Shown: piece by piece, positions 1 to 6,301 of the stretch
How positions within the stretch are numbered: position 1 is the stretch's first letter
Layout of the letters: each line of letters begins with the position of its first letter
NCBI GenBank assembly: GCA_014304965.1
Contig: JACRTZ010000055.1
Location: 1 to 6,301, forward strand
Reading direction: 5' to 3'
DNA length: 6,301 nucleotides
Origin: Vulcanimicrobiota bacterium
GTDB taxonomy: Bacteria > Vulcanimicrobiota > Vulcanimicrobiia > Vulcanimicrobiales > Vulcanimicrobiaceae
Made by a program: the position numbers and the translations under genes
Notes under the pieces: model-generated
The model's input: only the letters and a program-made list of their open reading frames with translations
What the model was told of the DNA's origin: nothing
The model's database searches: none

Positions 1-681
1 GGGTTGGATGTCCGTGGGCGTCGCCGCCGCCATGCGCATCATCGGAGGTGCGGGCGCCGGCGCCTGGAGCGGAATTCCGGAGTACCCGACGTTGACGCTC
101 CGGACGCGCACGATCGAAAAACCACCGGCGGCCGCAACGGTGTCGGCCGTCGCCTTCGCATCGGCCATGGCGGCCGCGAGCGCCGCGCGATACTGCGTCT
201 TGCGATCCTTGAGATCGAACGAGACGTTGCCGACGTTCGTGACGCCTGCGGCCGTCGCCGCGTCGATCGCCTTGCCGAGATTTTCGATCGGCGTCACGGT
301 GACGGACAGGTAGCGCGTCGTGATGTAGCCGTAGCGCGGCTGCTGCTGTTCGGGCGGAAGCCCGCGGGGCGGATGCGGCACGAACGTCACGTTGTACGAG
401 GACGTGCGGATCGCGTCGTCCGCGATGCCGAGACCGTTCAGGCGCGACTTCAACGTGTTGTAGACGTCGTTATTGCGCGACGACGATACGACCGCACTGT
501 CGTCGTTGGTGACGATCGACAGTGAGAGCCGGGCGAGGTCGGGCGAGCGCTCGACGACGCCGGCGCCTTGCACCGTCATCGTGGATTCGGGCGGCGAGGC
601 CACGGTAACGGGCTGCGCCAGGGCGGCCGCCGGTACTGCGAACGCGGCGGCAAGGGCGATTGCGAAGGAAAGACGCTTCAT
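1..681 (-). CDS. Secreted SIMPL (DUF541) domain protein, C-terminus missing at window edge
   Basis: The reading frame is open for 227 codons from ATG at 681-679 to the window edge, with no stop, so the gene continues to the left. Residues 1-22 form a classic Sec signal peptide: MKR, then a hydrophobic Ala/Leu/Phe/Val stretch, ending in ALA before Gln23. The mature part starts with a pattern typical of SIMPL/DUF541 proteins: a short strand with 'VQGAGVVERSPD' near residues 38-49, then 'ARLSLSIVT'. Later come 'RYLSVTVTPIENLGKAIDAA' (about 125-144) and 'FDLKDRKTQYRAALAAAM' (about 155-172), which match the family's alternating strands and helices. The end of the visible part is rich in Ala, Pro and Met. 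Family members are periplasmic or surface-exposed; the biochemical role is poorly defined (oxidative-stress and outer-membrane roles are reported for some). Start choice is supported by AGGAG four bases upstream and by the signal peptide. Family assignment is by pattern recognition. Confidence 0.85.
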   Translation of the reverse strand, partial: MKRLSFAIALAAAFAVPAAALAQPVTVASPPESTMTVQGAGVVERSPDLARLSLSIVTNDDSAVVSSSRNNDVYNTLKSRLNGLGIADDAIRTSSYNVTFVPHPPRGLPPEQQQPRYGYITTRYLSVTVTPIENLGKAIDAATAAGVTNVGNVSFDLKDRKTQYRAALAAAMADAKATADTVAAAGGFSIVRVRSVNVGYSGIPLQAPAPAPPMMRMAAATPTDIQP

Positions 682-953
682 GCTTCTCCTAACGTGGCTG
701 GCCCGCCGTGCGTTACGGCCCGATTCAAGAACGGGGACCGCACGAGACACCGGACTCGCCCTTGACCTTGGAGCGCCCGCGGAAAGGCCATTCGAAATAT
801 GAGACACATCGTGCGTGGTTTGCTTTTTCGATGCGAACGAACTGCCCCTCATTTGTCCGCCGCCCCCGACGCCGGGCATGTATCAGCAGCCGTAGCGGTG
901 TCTTCGCGCCGCGCCGTGCAGGAGTCTTCCGCGGTGCCTGGCGATGTAGCGGC
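682..953. other. Divergent intergenic spacer, no convincing gene
   Basis: These 272 bases separate two genes transcribed away from each other, so both promoters should lie here. I could not find a convincing sigma70-type -35/-10 pair. TTGACC at 762-767 (plus) has no acceptable -10 at 16-18 bases. CATATT on the minus strand near 795-800 lacks a good -35. The open frames here encode Arg/Pro/Ser-rich translations without protein-like character. A small inverted repeat, TAACG (690-694) with CGTTA (711-715), sits just upstream of the SIMPL gene's ribosome binding site; it is weak and may be chance. Confidence 0.5.
686..690 (-). promoter_or_regulatory. Shine-Dalgarno site of the SIMPL protein gene
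   Basis: On the minus strand AGGAG lies four bases (AAGC) before the ATG at 681. It is the clearest ribosome binding site in the window and fixes the start codon. Confidence 0.75.
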
Positions 954-1082
954 ATGCGTGTTCGTGCTTTCGCCCTAATCCTCGCACTCGTCGCGCTGGG
1001 TGCGACGTGCGCGCCCGCGAGGGCACAAATTTCGGAAGCTGCGCGGAACGCGACCCGCGATCAGCTCCAAGACGTTGCTTGA
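954..1082 (+). pseudogene. Signal-peptide half of a split small secreted protein
   Basis: ATG at 954 opens a 42-codon frame ending at TGA 1080-1082. It begins MRVRAFALILALVALGATC and continues to APARAQ, a textbook Sec signal peptide with cleavage expected after ARA (about residue 24). It then continues 'ISEAARNATRDQLQDVA' and stops. A 42-residue product that is mostly signal peptide is unlikely to be a complete gene. The overlapping frame that follows (979-1503) looks like the mature domain lacking a sensible N-terminus. The simplest reading is one gene with a single-base shift between about 1036 and 1082. No good Shine-Dalgarno precedes the ATG. Extending the frame upstream to 708 gives Arg/Pro-rich, non-protein-like sequence, so 954 is preferred. 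Confidence 0.5.
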
Positions 1083-1503
1083 GACTGCCGGCAAGCGTAC
1101 CGACGTTAACATCTCGTTTCATCAGAGCACGAAGTCGTCGTACGTTTTTGCCGGCTCGATGACGGCGGATGTCGCCAATACAGAATCGCTCGAAGTGATT
1201 GTGAACGTGACCGACGCGAACACCGTCGGTTTCCGCATCTATCCGCACTACCGCGGCGGCTACATCAATCTCTCGAAGGCGCGCGATCAGGCGGGGCTCA
1301 TGAGGCGGTTGCTGCTGCTCAGCGATCAGAATTTTCTCTACTGGGGCGCCGACGACGTGGGCGACGTGTTCTCTGGTTACACGGTCACTCTCGAGTCGAG
1401 CTTTCCGAGCGAAGCAATCGTGGTGGTCTTGCGAAGCATCGCCAATATCGACAAATACGTGGGGCAACTGCGGCCGTTCTACGATGGGTCCCCCGCAGTC
1501 TAG
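1000..1503 (+). CDS. Hypothetical secreted protein, mature domain (possibly YbjN-like); 5' end apparently frameshifted
   Basis: This frame is open from 979 and ends at TAG 1501-1503. The earliest start is GTG 1000, but its first ~25 residues are Arg-rich and look like the out-of-frame reading of the signal peptide in 954-1082. Protein-like sequence begins around 'LLETAGKRTDVNISFHQS' (1075 on). It continues with likely strands ('YVFAGSMT', 'LEVIVNVTDANTVGFRIYP'), a helix ('QAGLMRRLLLLSDQNFLYWG'), another strand and a terminal helix ('AIVVVLRSIANIDKYVGQL'). The late part (helix, 'N-x-L-x-x-G', acidic 'DDVGDV', strand, long helix) resembles the YbjN / type III chaperone-like fold, but this is a shape match only. 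With the upstream signal peptide restored, the product would be about 180 residues and exported. The stop lies 18 bases before the acetyltransferase start and in the same frame, so the two are probably co-transcribed. Function is unknown. Confidence 0.55.
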   Translation: MRRARPRGHKFRKLRGTRPAISSKTLLETAGKRTDVNISFHQSTKSSYVFAGSMTADVANTESLEVIVNVTDANTVGFRIYPHYRGGYINLSKARDQAGLMRRLLLLSDQNFLYWGADDVGDVFSGYTVTLESSFPSEAIVVVLRSIANIDKYVGQLRPFYDGSPAV

Positions 1504-1521
1504 CCTGACACGGACGGCACC

Positions 1522-2031
1522 GTGACGGCCGTCCGCTCCGGTACGCCGGGCGATGCGACGGCGATCGCACGCGTGCACGTCGCCGCCTGGCGCGAAACCT
1601 ATCCCGGCATCATGCCCGAGTCCGTCATCGCGACGAAGACGGTGGGCGATCGGGAAACGCAATGGCGGCAATGGCTCGCGACCCCGCACCTCAGCGTGTT
1701 TGTTGCGGAACGCGACGCGGACATCGTGGGCTTTGCCGCCTGCGGCGCGCGGCGCGACCCGCCGGACGTAGCGCTCGGAGAAGTATTTGCGATCTATCTC
1801 TTGCGCTCGCACCAGGGCCGCGGTCTCGGACGCGCGCTCTTTGCCGCCGTCGACCGCGACCTCAAACGGCGCGGCCTGCACCCGTATTTATGCTGGGTTG
1901 TGGACGGCAATCCGGCGACCGCGTTCTACGAACGGGTGGGCGGCCGCCGCTTTCTGACGCAACGCGCCGACATCTTCGGCTCGAGCATCGTTGAGCACGG
2001 CTATATCTGGAGCGACGAAGCTCCCGGCTAG
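1522..2031 (+). CDS. GNAT-family N-acetyltransferase
   Basis: A 169-residue single-domain protein of the usual GNAT length. These enzymes transfer an acetyl group from acetyl-CoA to an amine; the substrate cannot be read from sequence. The N-terminus has 'HVAAWRETYPGIMP' (residues 19-32), a signature of a common GNAT subgroup. 'VFVAERDADIVGFAACG' (59-75) covers central strands. Motif A is 'VFAIYLLRSHQGRGLGRAL' (88-106), with Q98-G-R-G101-L-G103 as the acetyl-CoA pyrophosphate-binding turn. 'DGNPATAFYERVGGR' (128-142) is motif B, including the usual Asn and Tyr. The start is GTG at 1522: an in-frame stop at 1501-1503 rules out anything longer, and later starts would cut the conserved N-terminus. 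The ribosome binding site is weak. It converges on atpC, with stop codons overlapping in CTAG. Nothing ties it functionally to ATP synthase. Confidence 0.92.
   Translation: MTAVRSGTPGDATAIARVHVAAWRETYPGIMPESVIATKTVGDRETQWRQWLATPHLSVFVAERDADIVGFAACGARRDPPDVALGEVFAIYLLRSHQGRGLGRALFAAVDRDLKRRGLHPYLCWVVDGNPATAFYERVGGRRFLTQRADIFGSSIVEHGYIWSDEAPG
2028..2031. other. Shared palindromic stop (CTAG) of two convergent genes
   Basis: CTAG reads TAG on both strands. The plus-strand acetyltransferase stops at 2029-2031 and the minus-strand atpC at 2030-2028, so the coding regions overlap by four bases. No T-tract-flanked hairpin is visible on either side. The only nearby repeat is GGAGC (2009-2013) with GCTCC (2020-2024), without a following T run. 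Transcripts from the two sides would therefore be expected to overlap. Confidence 0.9.
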
Positions 2032-2447
2032 GCTCCGGTGCGAAGCGCCAGCCGCGCGTTCGCGAAATCGATGTTCGCCGCTTCGAGCGCGAACTCGGCG
2101 GTTTGCGGCGCATGCGCTTTTTGCCGTTCCTGTGCAGACTGTAATTCGGCGCGCGCGGCGTCCACGTCGACTTCGTCAGGGGTGAGCGCATGATCGACGA
2201 GGATGGTGATCCGGTCCGGCAGCGCTTGCATGAAGCCGCCGCTGGTCGCGAACTCGCGCCGCCGCGGCTGCCCGTCCTCGACGGCGTTGGCGCGCAAGAT
2301 GCCGGGCCGCAGCGCCGTCAAGAACGGCGCGTGCGACGGCAAAATGCCTTCTTCGCCTTCGGTGCCAACGCCGATCACGAGTTCCGCTTCGCCCTCGAAA
2401 GCGGCTGCGGTCGGCGTGATCAGCCGGAACGGTATCGTCTTCGCCAT
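2028..2447 (-). CDS. atpC: F1Fo ATP synthase epsilon subunit
   Basis: 139 residues, the usual length. Epsilon sits on the rotating central stalk, couples gamma to the c-ring and can inhibit ATP hydrolysis through its C-terminal helices. Residues 1 to about 86 form the N-terminal beta-sandwich: 'FRLITPTAAAFEGEAE' opens it, and 'GILPSHAPFLTALRPG' (34-49) is the family hallmark. Residues from about 90 form the helical hairpin ('DEVDVDAARAELQSAQERQ' onward). Within it, V95-D-A-A-R-A100 resembles the I/L-D-x-x-R-A motif that binds ATP in Bacillus-type epsilon, so an ATP-sensing inhibitory role is possible but inferred. It starts only two bases after the atpD stop (TAG-CG-ATG) with no clear Shine-Dalgarno, pointing to translational coupling with atpD. 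It is the last gene of the operon here. Confidence 0.97.
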   Translation of the reverse strand: MAKTIPFRLITPTAAAFEGEAELVIGVGTEGEEGILPSHAPFLTALRPGILRANAVEDGQPRRREFATSGGFMQALPDRITILVDHALTPDEVDVDAARAELQSAQERQKAHAPQTAEFALEAANIDFANARLALRTGA

Positions 2448-2449
2448 CG

Positions 2450-3952
2450 CTAGACGGTGACGCCCATCTTTTCGGCGGCGGCCTTCACTTCGTCGATGCC
2501 GCCGACGTAGAAGAACGCCTGCTCGGGAACGTGATCGAGTTTGCCTTCGAGCACTTCCTTGAACGACGCGATCGTGTCTTCGATCTTAACGTACTTGCCC
2601 GAGCGGCCCGTGAATTGCTCGGCCACGAAGAACGGCTGGGAGAAGAGCCGTTGCAAGCGGCGCGCGCGCCCGACGGCGACCTTGTCCTCTTCGGAGAGTT
2701 CTTCCACGCCGAGAATCGCGATGATGTCTTGCAGGTCGCGATAACGTTGCAGCGTTTCTTGCACGCCGCGAGCGACGCGATAGTGCTCCTCGCCCACGAT
2801 CTGCGGATCGAGAATCCGCGACGACGACGCGAGCGGATCGACTGCCGGGTAAATGCCGAGTTCGGAGATCGGACGCGAGAGCGCGGTCGTCGCGTCGAGA
2901 TGCCCGAACGTCGTCGCGACGGCGGGGTCGGTGTAGTCGTCGGCGGGGACGTAGACGGCCTGCACCGAGGTGATCGAGCCTTTGTGCGTCGAGGTGATGC
3001 GTTCTTCGAGGCGGCCCATCTCGGTCGCAAGCGTCGGCTGATAGCCGACCGCCGACGGCATGCGGCCCATGAGCGCCGACACTTCCGAACCCGCTTGCAT
3101 GAAGCGGAAGATGTTGTCGATGAAGAGCAGCACGTCGGCGCCCTTCTCGTCGCGGAAATATTCCGCCATCGTGACACCCGTTTGCGCGATGCGGTAGCGC
3201 ACGCCCGGCGGTTCGTCCATCTGTCCGAACACGAGGGTCGTCTGCGAGATGACGCCCGACTCTTTCATTTCGAGCCAGAGGTCGTTGCCTTCACGCGTCC
3301 GTTCGCCCACGCCCGTGAAAACGGAGAAGCCCTTGTGGACTTGCGCGATGTTGCGGATCAGCTCTTGGATGAGGACGGTCTTGCCGACGCCGGCGCCCCC
3401 GAAGAGACCGACCTTGCCGCCGCGCGTGTAGGGCGCCATCAGGTCGACGACCTTGATGCCCGTTTCGAAAATCTTCGGCGTCGGATCTTGTGCTTGGAAG
3501 TTCGGCGGGTCGCGATGAATCGGCCAATACGCGGCGGCCTGCACCGGTTCGTTCGAATCGATCGCTTTGCCGAGTACGTTGAAAATGCGTCCGAGCGTGC
3601 CTTCGCCGACCGGCACCGTGATCTGACTGCCGGTATTGACGACGCCTTGGCCGCGCACGAGGCCGTCGGTCGAACCCATTGCGAGGCAGCGCACTTGGTT
3701 GTTGCCGAGCTCGTCCTGCACCTCAAGCACGAGTTCGCGCGCTTCCATCGCCGTGCCGCCGAGTTCGATGCCGTCGGTCCCCGCTGAGGACGTCTGACCG
3801 TTCGCCGACAGGCCGGAGCCTGCGCCGACTTGGACGATCAACGCCGTGTTGATCGCCGGCAGCGTATCGGCCCCGAACTCGACGTCGACGACGTTTCCGA
3901 GGACTTGCACGACCTTGCCGGTCGCGGTTTGAGTGGCGGTGGTCACGGACAT
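2450..3952 (-). CDS. atpD: F1Fo ATP synthase beta subunit (catalytic)
   Basis: The 500-residue catalytic subunit; three copies alternate with alpha in the F1 head and make ATP from ADP and phosphate. Visible motifs: P-loop GGAGVGKT (185-192, catalytic Lys191); 'GERTREGND' (216-224) with the catalytic carboxylate Glu217 and phosphate-contacting Arg218; Walker B 'DVLLFIDN' (273-280); the conserved 'ALMGRMPSAVGYQPTLATEM' block (293-312); the family signature 'PAVDPLASSSR' (369-379); and the DELSEED-loop equivalent, here EELSEED (417-423). All key residues are present. It is about 40 residues longer than E. coli AtpD (460). It has about ten extra N-terminal residues (MSVTTATQTAT) and a Gly/Ser/Thr/Ala-rich insertion at about 43-70 in the N-terminal beta-barrel, between the 'ALIVQ' and 'ELVLEVQ' strands. 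The ATG at 3952 is preceded by a weak purine-rich site. An unusually long, structured spacer separates it from atpG. Confidence 0.98.
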   Translation of the reverse strand: MSVTTATQTATGKVVQVLGNVVDVEFGADTLPAINTALIVQVGAGSGLSANGQTSSAGTDGIELGGTAMEARELVLEVQDELGNNQVRCLAMGSTDGLVRGQGVVNTGSQITVPVGEGTLGRIFNVLGKAIDSNEPVQAAAYWPIHRDPPNFQAQDPTPKIFETGIKVVDLMAPYTRGGKVGLFGGAGVGKTVLIQELIRNIAQVHKGFSVFTGVGERTREGNDLWLEMKESGVISQTTLVFGQMDEPPGVRYRIAQTGVTMAEYFRDEKGADVLLFIDNIFRFMQAGSEVSALMGRMPSAVGYQPTLATEMGRLEERITSTHKGSITSVQAVYVPADDYTDPAVATTFGHLDATTALSRPISELGIYPAVDPLASSSRILDPQIVGEEHYRVARGVQETLQRYRDLQDIIAILGVEELSEEDKVAVGRARRLQRLFSQPFFVAEQFTGRSGKYVKIEDTIASFKEVLEGKLDHVPEQAFFYVGGIDEVKAAAEKMGVTV

Positions 3953-3962
3953 GTTCAGCTAG

Positions 3963-3972
3963 TCTCTTTCTT
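3963..3972 (-). promoter_or_regulatory. Weak purine-rich ribosome binding site of atpD
   Basis: On the minus strand AAGAAAGAGA ends ten bases before the atpD ATG. It matches the Shine-Dalgarno core poorly and its spacing is long, but it is the only candidate. Because the atpG stop is almost 200 bases upstream, atpD cannot rely on close stop-start coupling and must recruit ribosomes itself. Confidence 0.35.
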
Positions 3973-4037
3973 GGGCTCATCTGTTCAACGGGTCAGGGCG
4001 GGTGACGGTGCGAGTCCGACGATAGTGCCGAAGGGCT

Positions 4038-4083
4038 TCTGGATTTCCGGCGGAGCCATGGATGGCGAGAGCCGGAAACCAGA
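4038..4083 (-). repeat. Long imperfect stem-loop with nested inner hairpin
   Basis: Outer arms: TCTGG (4038-4042) pairs with CCAGA (4079-4083); after one bulged base (4043), TTTCCGGC (4044-4051) pairs with GCCGGAAA (4071-4078). This gives 13 pairs. The enclosed segment contains a second hairpin, GCCAT (4055-4059) with ATGGC (4062-4066). It lies five bases from the 11-bp palindrome at 4089-4114, so the mRNA would carry two stacked structures. No T run follows, arguing against an intrinsic terminator. Confidence 0.75.
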
Positions 4084-4088
4084 GAGCA

Positions 4089-4114
4089 GCAATTCCGAAC
4101 GGATTCGGAATTGC
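4089..4114 (-). repeat. Perfect 11-bp inverted repeat with 4-base loop
   Basis: The left arm GCAATTCCGAA (4089-4099) and right arm TTCGGAATTGC (4104-4114) are exact reverse complements around CGGA. In atp mRNA this gives an 11-bp hairpin with loop UCCG, the first structure after the atpG stop. The sequence after it on the transcribed strand (TGCTCTCTGG) is pyrimidine-rich but has no U tract. Because the palindrome is nearly symmetric it could also be a protein-binding site on DNA. Confidence 0.85.
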
Positions 4115-4149
4115 GAACGTCCCTGAGGCACATTGTCGGGCACGCGTAG

Positions 4150-5006
4150 TCACCCGGTCTGCGCCTCCGCGCCACCAACGATTTCGAGCATCTCTTTGGT
4201 GATGGCGGCTTGGCGCGCTTTGTTCATCTGCAGGGTGAGTTCGTCGATCAACTTGCCGGCGTTCTCGGTCGCGTTGTTCATCGCGAGCAATTGGGCCGCG
4301 AAGAAGGCGGCGTCGGTTTCGAGCATCGCCGAGAAAATGGTGAACTCGAGATATTTCGGAAGCAGCCGCGTGAGCACGGCTTCGGGCGAGGGCGCGAACT
4401 CGACCTCGGCGCGCGGACCGGTCGCCTTCTCGCGTTCGGGCGCGACGATCGGTACGAGCGTCCGCGTCTCGGGACGCTGATTGGTCATCGAGACGAGTTT
4501 GGACGAAACCAGCACCACCTCGGAGATCGTGCCCGCGACGAAGTCGTCGGTCACTTTCGCGGCCACGGCACGGGCCGTGTCGATCTTCTGTCCGAGCGAC
4601 AGCGATTGCGCGAACGTTTCGCGATCGGCAAAACGGCGGGCCGCGTTGCGCGCCTTGTTGCCGACGGCGTACCAGACGACGGGCCCCTGCGCGCGCGCGA
4701 GCTGTTCGCCCGAGCGGATGACGTTCGAATTGAACGCACCGGCCAACCCCTTGTCGGCCGTCATCAAGATAACGCCTTTGGGCGCTCCCGCGGTGCCGGG
4801 CTTGAGAAACGGGTGGTCCACCGAGCCGACGGCGGCCATCAGATCGCGCAGCATGTCGGAGAGCGCGGTCGCGTACGGCTGCGCCTGATGTTGCGCGGTC
4901 GAGGCGCGCCGAATTTTGGCGGCCGCAACTTGCTTCATCGCCTTGGTGATCTGCTGCGTATTCTTCAACGACCGGATGCGGTCGCGAAGATCTCGGACGG
5001 TTGGCA

Positions 5007-5007
<1 letters not shown>
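4150..5007 (-). CDS. atpG: F1Fo ATP synthase gamma subunit
   Basis: 285 residues, normal for bacterial gamma, the central shaft that rotates inside the alpha3beta3 head. The N-terminal helix 'LRDRIRSLKNTQQITKAMKQ' (7-26) followed by VAAAK is highly conserved. 'TADKGLAGAFNSN' (83-95) matches the family TSDRGLCGGFN-type block. The C-terminal helix has 'NNATENAGKLIDELTLQMNK' (244-263), then 'ARQAAITKEMLEIVGGAEA' (264-282), the most conserved part of gamma. The protein has no cysteine and no sign of the redox-regulated insertion of chloroplast gamma. The frame is open further upstream, but the start is ATG 5007: it gives the canonical N-terminus, and the upstream extension is Arg/Gln-rich read-through of atpA in another frame. 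Its ATG overlaps the atpA stop by one base (TAATG), implying translational coupling; GAGGAG lies too far upstream to be a normal ribosome binding site. Confidence 0.97.

Positions 5008-6301
<1,294 letters not shown>

Larger units (their letters stand above)
3953..4149 (-). other. Structured 197-base atpG-atpD intergenic spacer
   Basis: In most bacterial atp operons the atpG-atpD gap is a few tens of bases or less. Here it is 197 bases and contains no believable gene; the short open frames give Arg/Ser/Pro-rich translations. Two adjacent inverted repeats (4089-4114 and 4038-4083, listed separately) fill its middle. About 85 further bases with no strong fold lead to atpD. Neither hairpin is followed by a T-run on the transcribed strand, so a plain intrinsic terminator is unlikely. 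Plausible roles are a processing or stabilising element that sets atpD level apart from atpG, an attenuator, or a dispersed REP-type palindrome that landed in the operon. Confidence 0.6.

Noticed and set aside
762..790. Sigma70-type promoter with TTGACC as -35
   Set aside because: At 17 bases spacing the -10 would be AGGCCA, which does not fit, and neighbouring spacings are no better.
799..978. Short 59-codon plus-strand frame starting at ATG 799, a possible leader peptide upstream of the secreted protein
   Set aside because: Only a distant GGAAAGG precedes it, the product (Ala/Val/Ser/Arg mix) has no clear character, and it overlaps the signal-peptide start at 954. Conservation would be needed to believe it.
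1072..1086. RF2-like programmed +1 frameshift at GCT-TGA-G
   Set aside because: RF2 uses a slippery CTT before TGA-C plus an upstream Shine-Dalgarno-like sequence. Here the P-site codon is GCT, the base after TGA is G, and no such upstream element is seen. A sequencing error or mutation is more likely.
883..1881. 332-codon open frame on the minus strand opposite the secreted protein and acetyltransferase genes
   Set aside because: Its translation is Arg/Ala/His/Asp-rich with no recognisable motif. It lies antisense to an unambiguous GNAT gene. Long antisense frames are expected in GC-rich coding DNA.
2531..3787. 418-codon plus-strand open frame opposite atpD
   Set aside because: It mirrors the codon structure of atpD on the other strand; the Arg/His/Asp-rich product has no family features, while atpD on the minus strand is certain.
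4089..4114. Intrinsic terminator inside the atp operon
   Set aside because: The hairpin is strong, but no T run follows on either strand, and termination before atpD would deprive the enzyme of its catalytic subunit.
3993..4178. Small minus-strand frame in the atpG-atpD gap
   Set aside because: Starts with TTG inside atpG in another frame, encodes an Arg/Ser/Pro-rich peptide and runs straight through both hairpins, so the sequence there is explained by structure rather than coding.

Overview
The window is a GC-rich bacterial chromosomal segment dominated by the 3' half of an F1Fo ATP synthase operon on the minus strand. In transcription order it reads atpA (alpha; its 5' end lies beyond position 6301), atpG (gamma), atpD (beta) and atpC (epsilon). 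This is the standard bacterial order, and the catalytic motifs visible in alpha and beta are intact, so the enzyme should be functional. Together these genes encode most of the F1 head, the central stalk and the regulatory epsilon subunit, which make ATP from the proton (or sodium) gradient at the cytoplasmic membrane.

The left third is accessory. From left to right it holds: a secreted SIMPL/DUF541-type protein on the minus strand whose C-terminus runs off position 1; a gene-free divergent spacer (682-953); a small plus-strand secreted protein that appears split by a frameshift (signal peptide in one frame from 954, body in another frame to 1503); and a plus-strand GNAT-family N-acetyltransferase (1522-2031). 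The acetyltransferase converges on atpC so tightly that the two stop codons share the palindrome CTAG at 2028-2031.

The operon junctions are tight in two places. atpA and atpG share one base in TAATG, and two bases separate the atpD stop from the atpC start. By contrast, atpG and atpD are separated by 197 bases holding two neighbouring strong inverted repeats. That spacer is the most unusual non-coding feature here. AtpD also carries a Gly/Ser/Thr/Ala-rich insertion of roughly 27 residues in its N-terminal beta-barrel and is about 40 residues longer than the E. coli subunit.

Organism: a high-GC, free-living bacterium. The unusual AtpD and the secreted SIMPL protein would fit a little-studied lineage such as Eremiobacterota/WPS-2, but this is a weak guess from overall impression. 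I see no mobile element, CRISPR array, tRNA or rRNA, and no evidence of a novel multi-gene system. The points worth a second look are the structured atpG-atpD spacer, the AtpD insertion and the probable frameshift.
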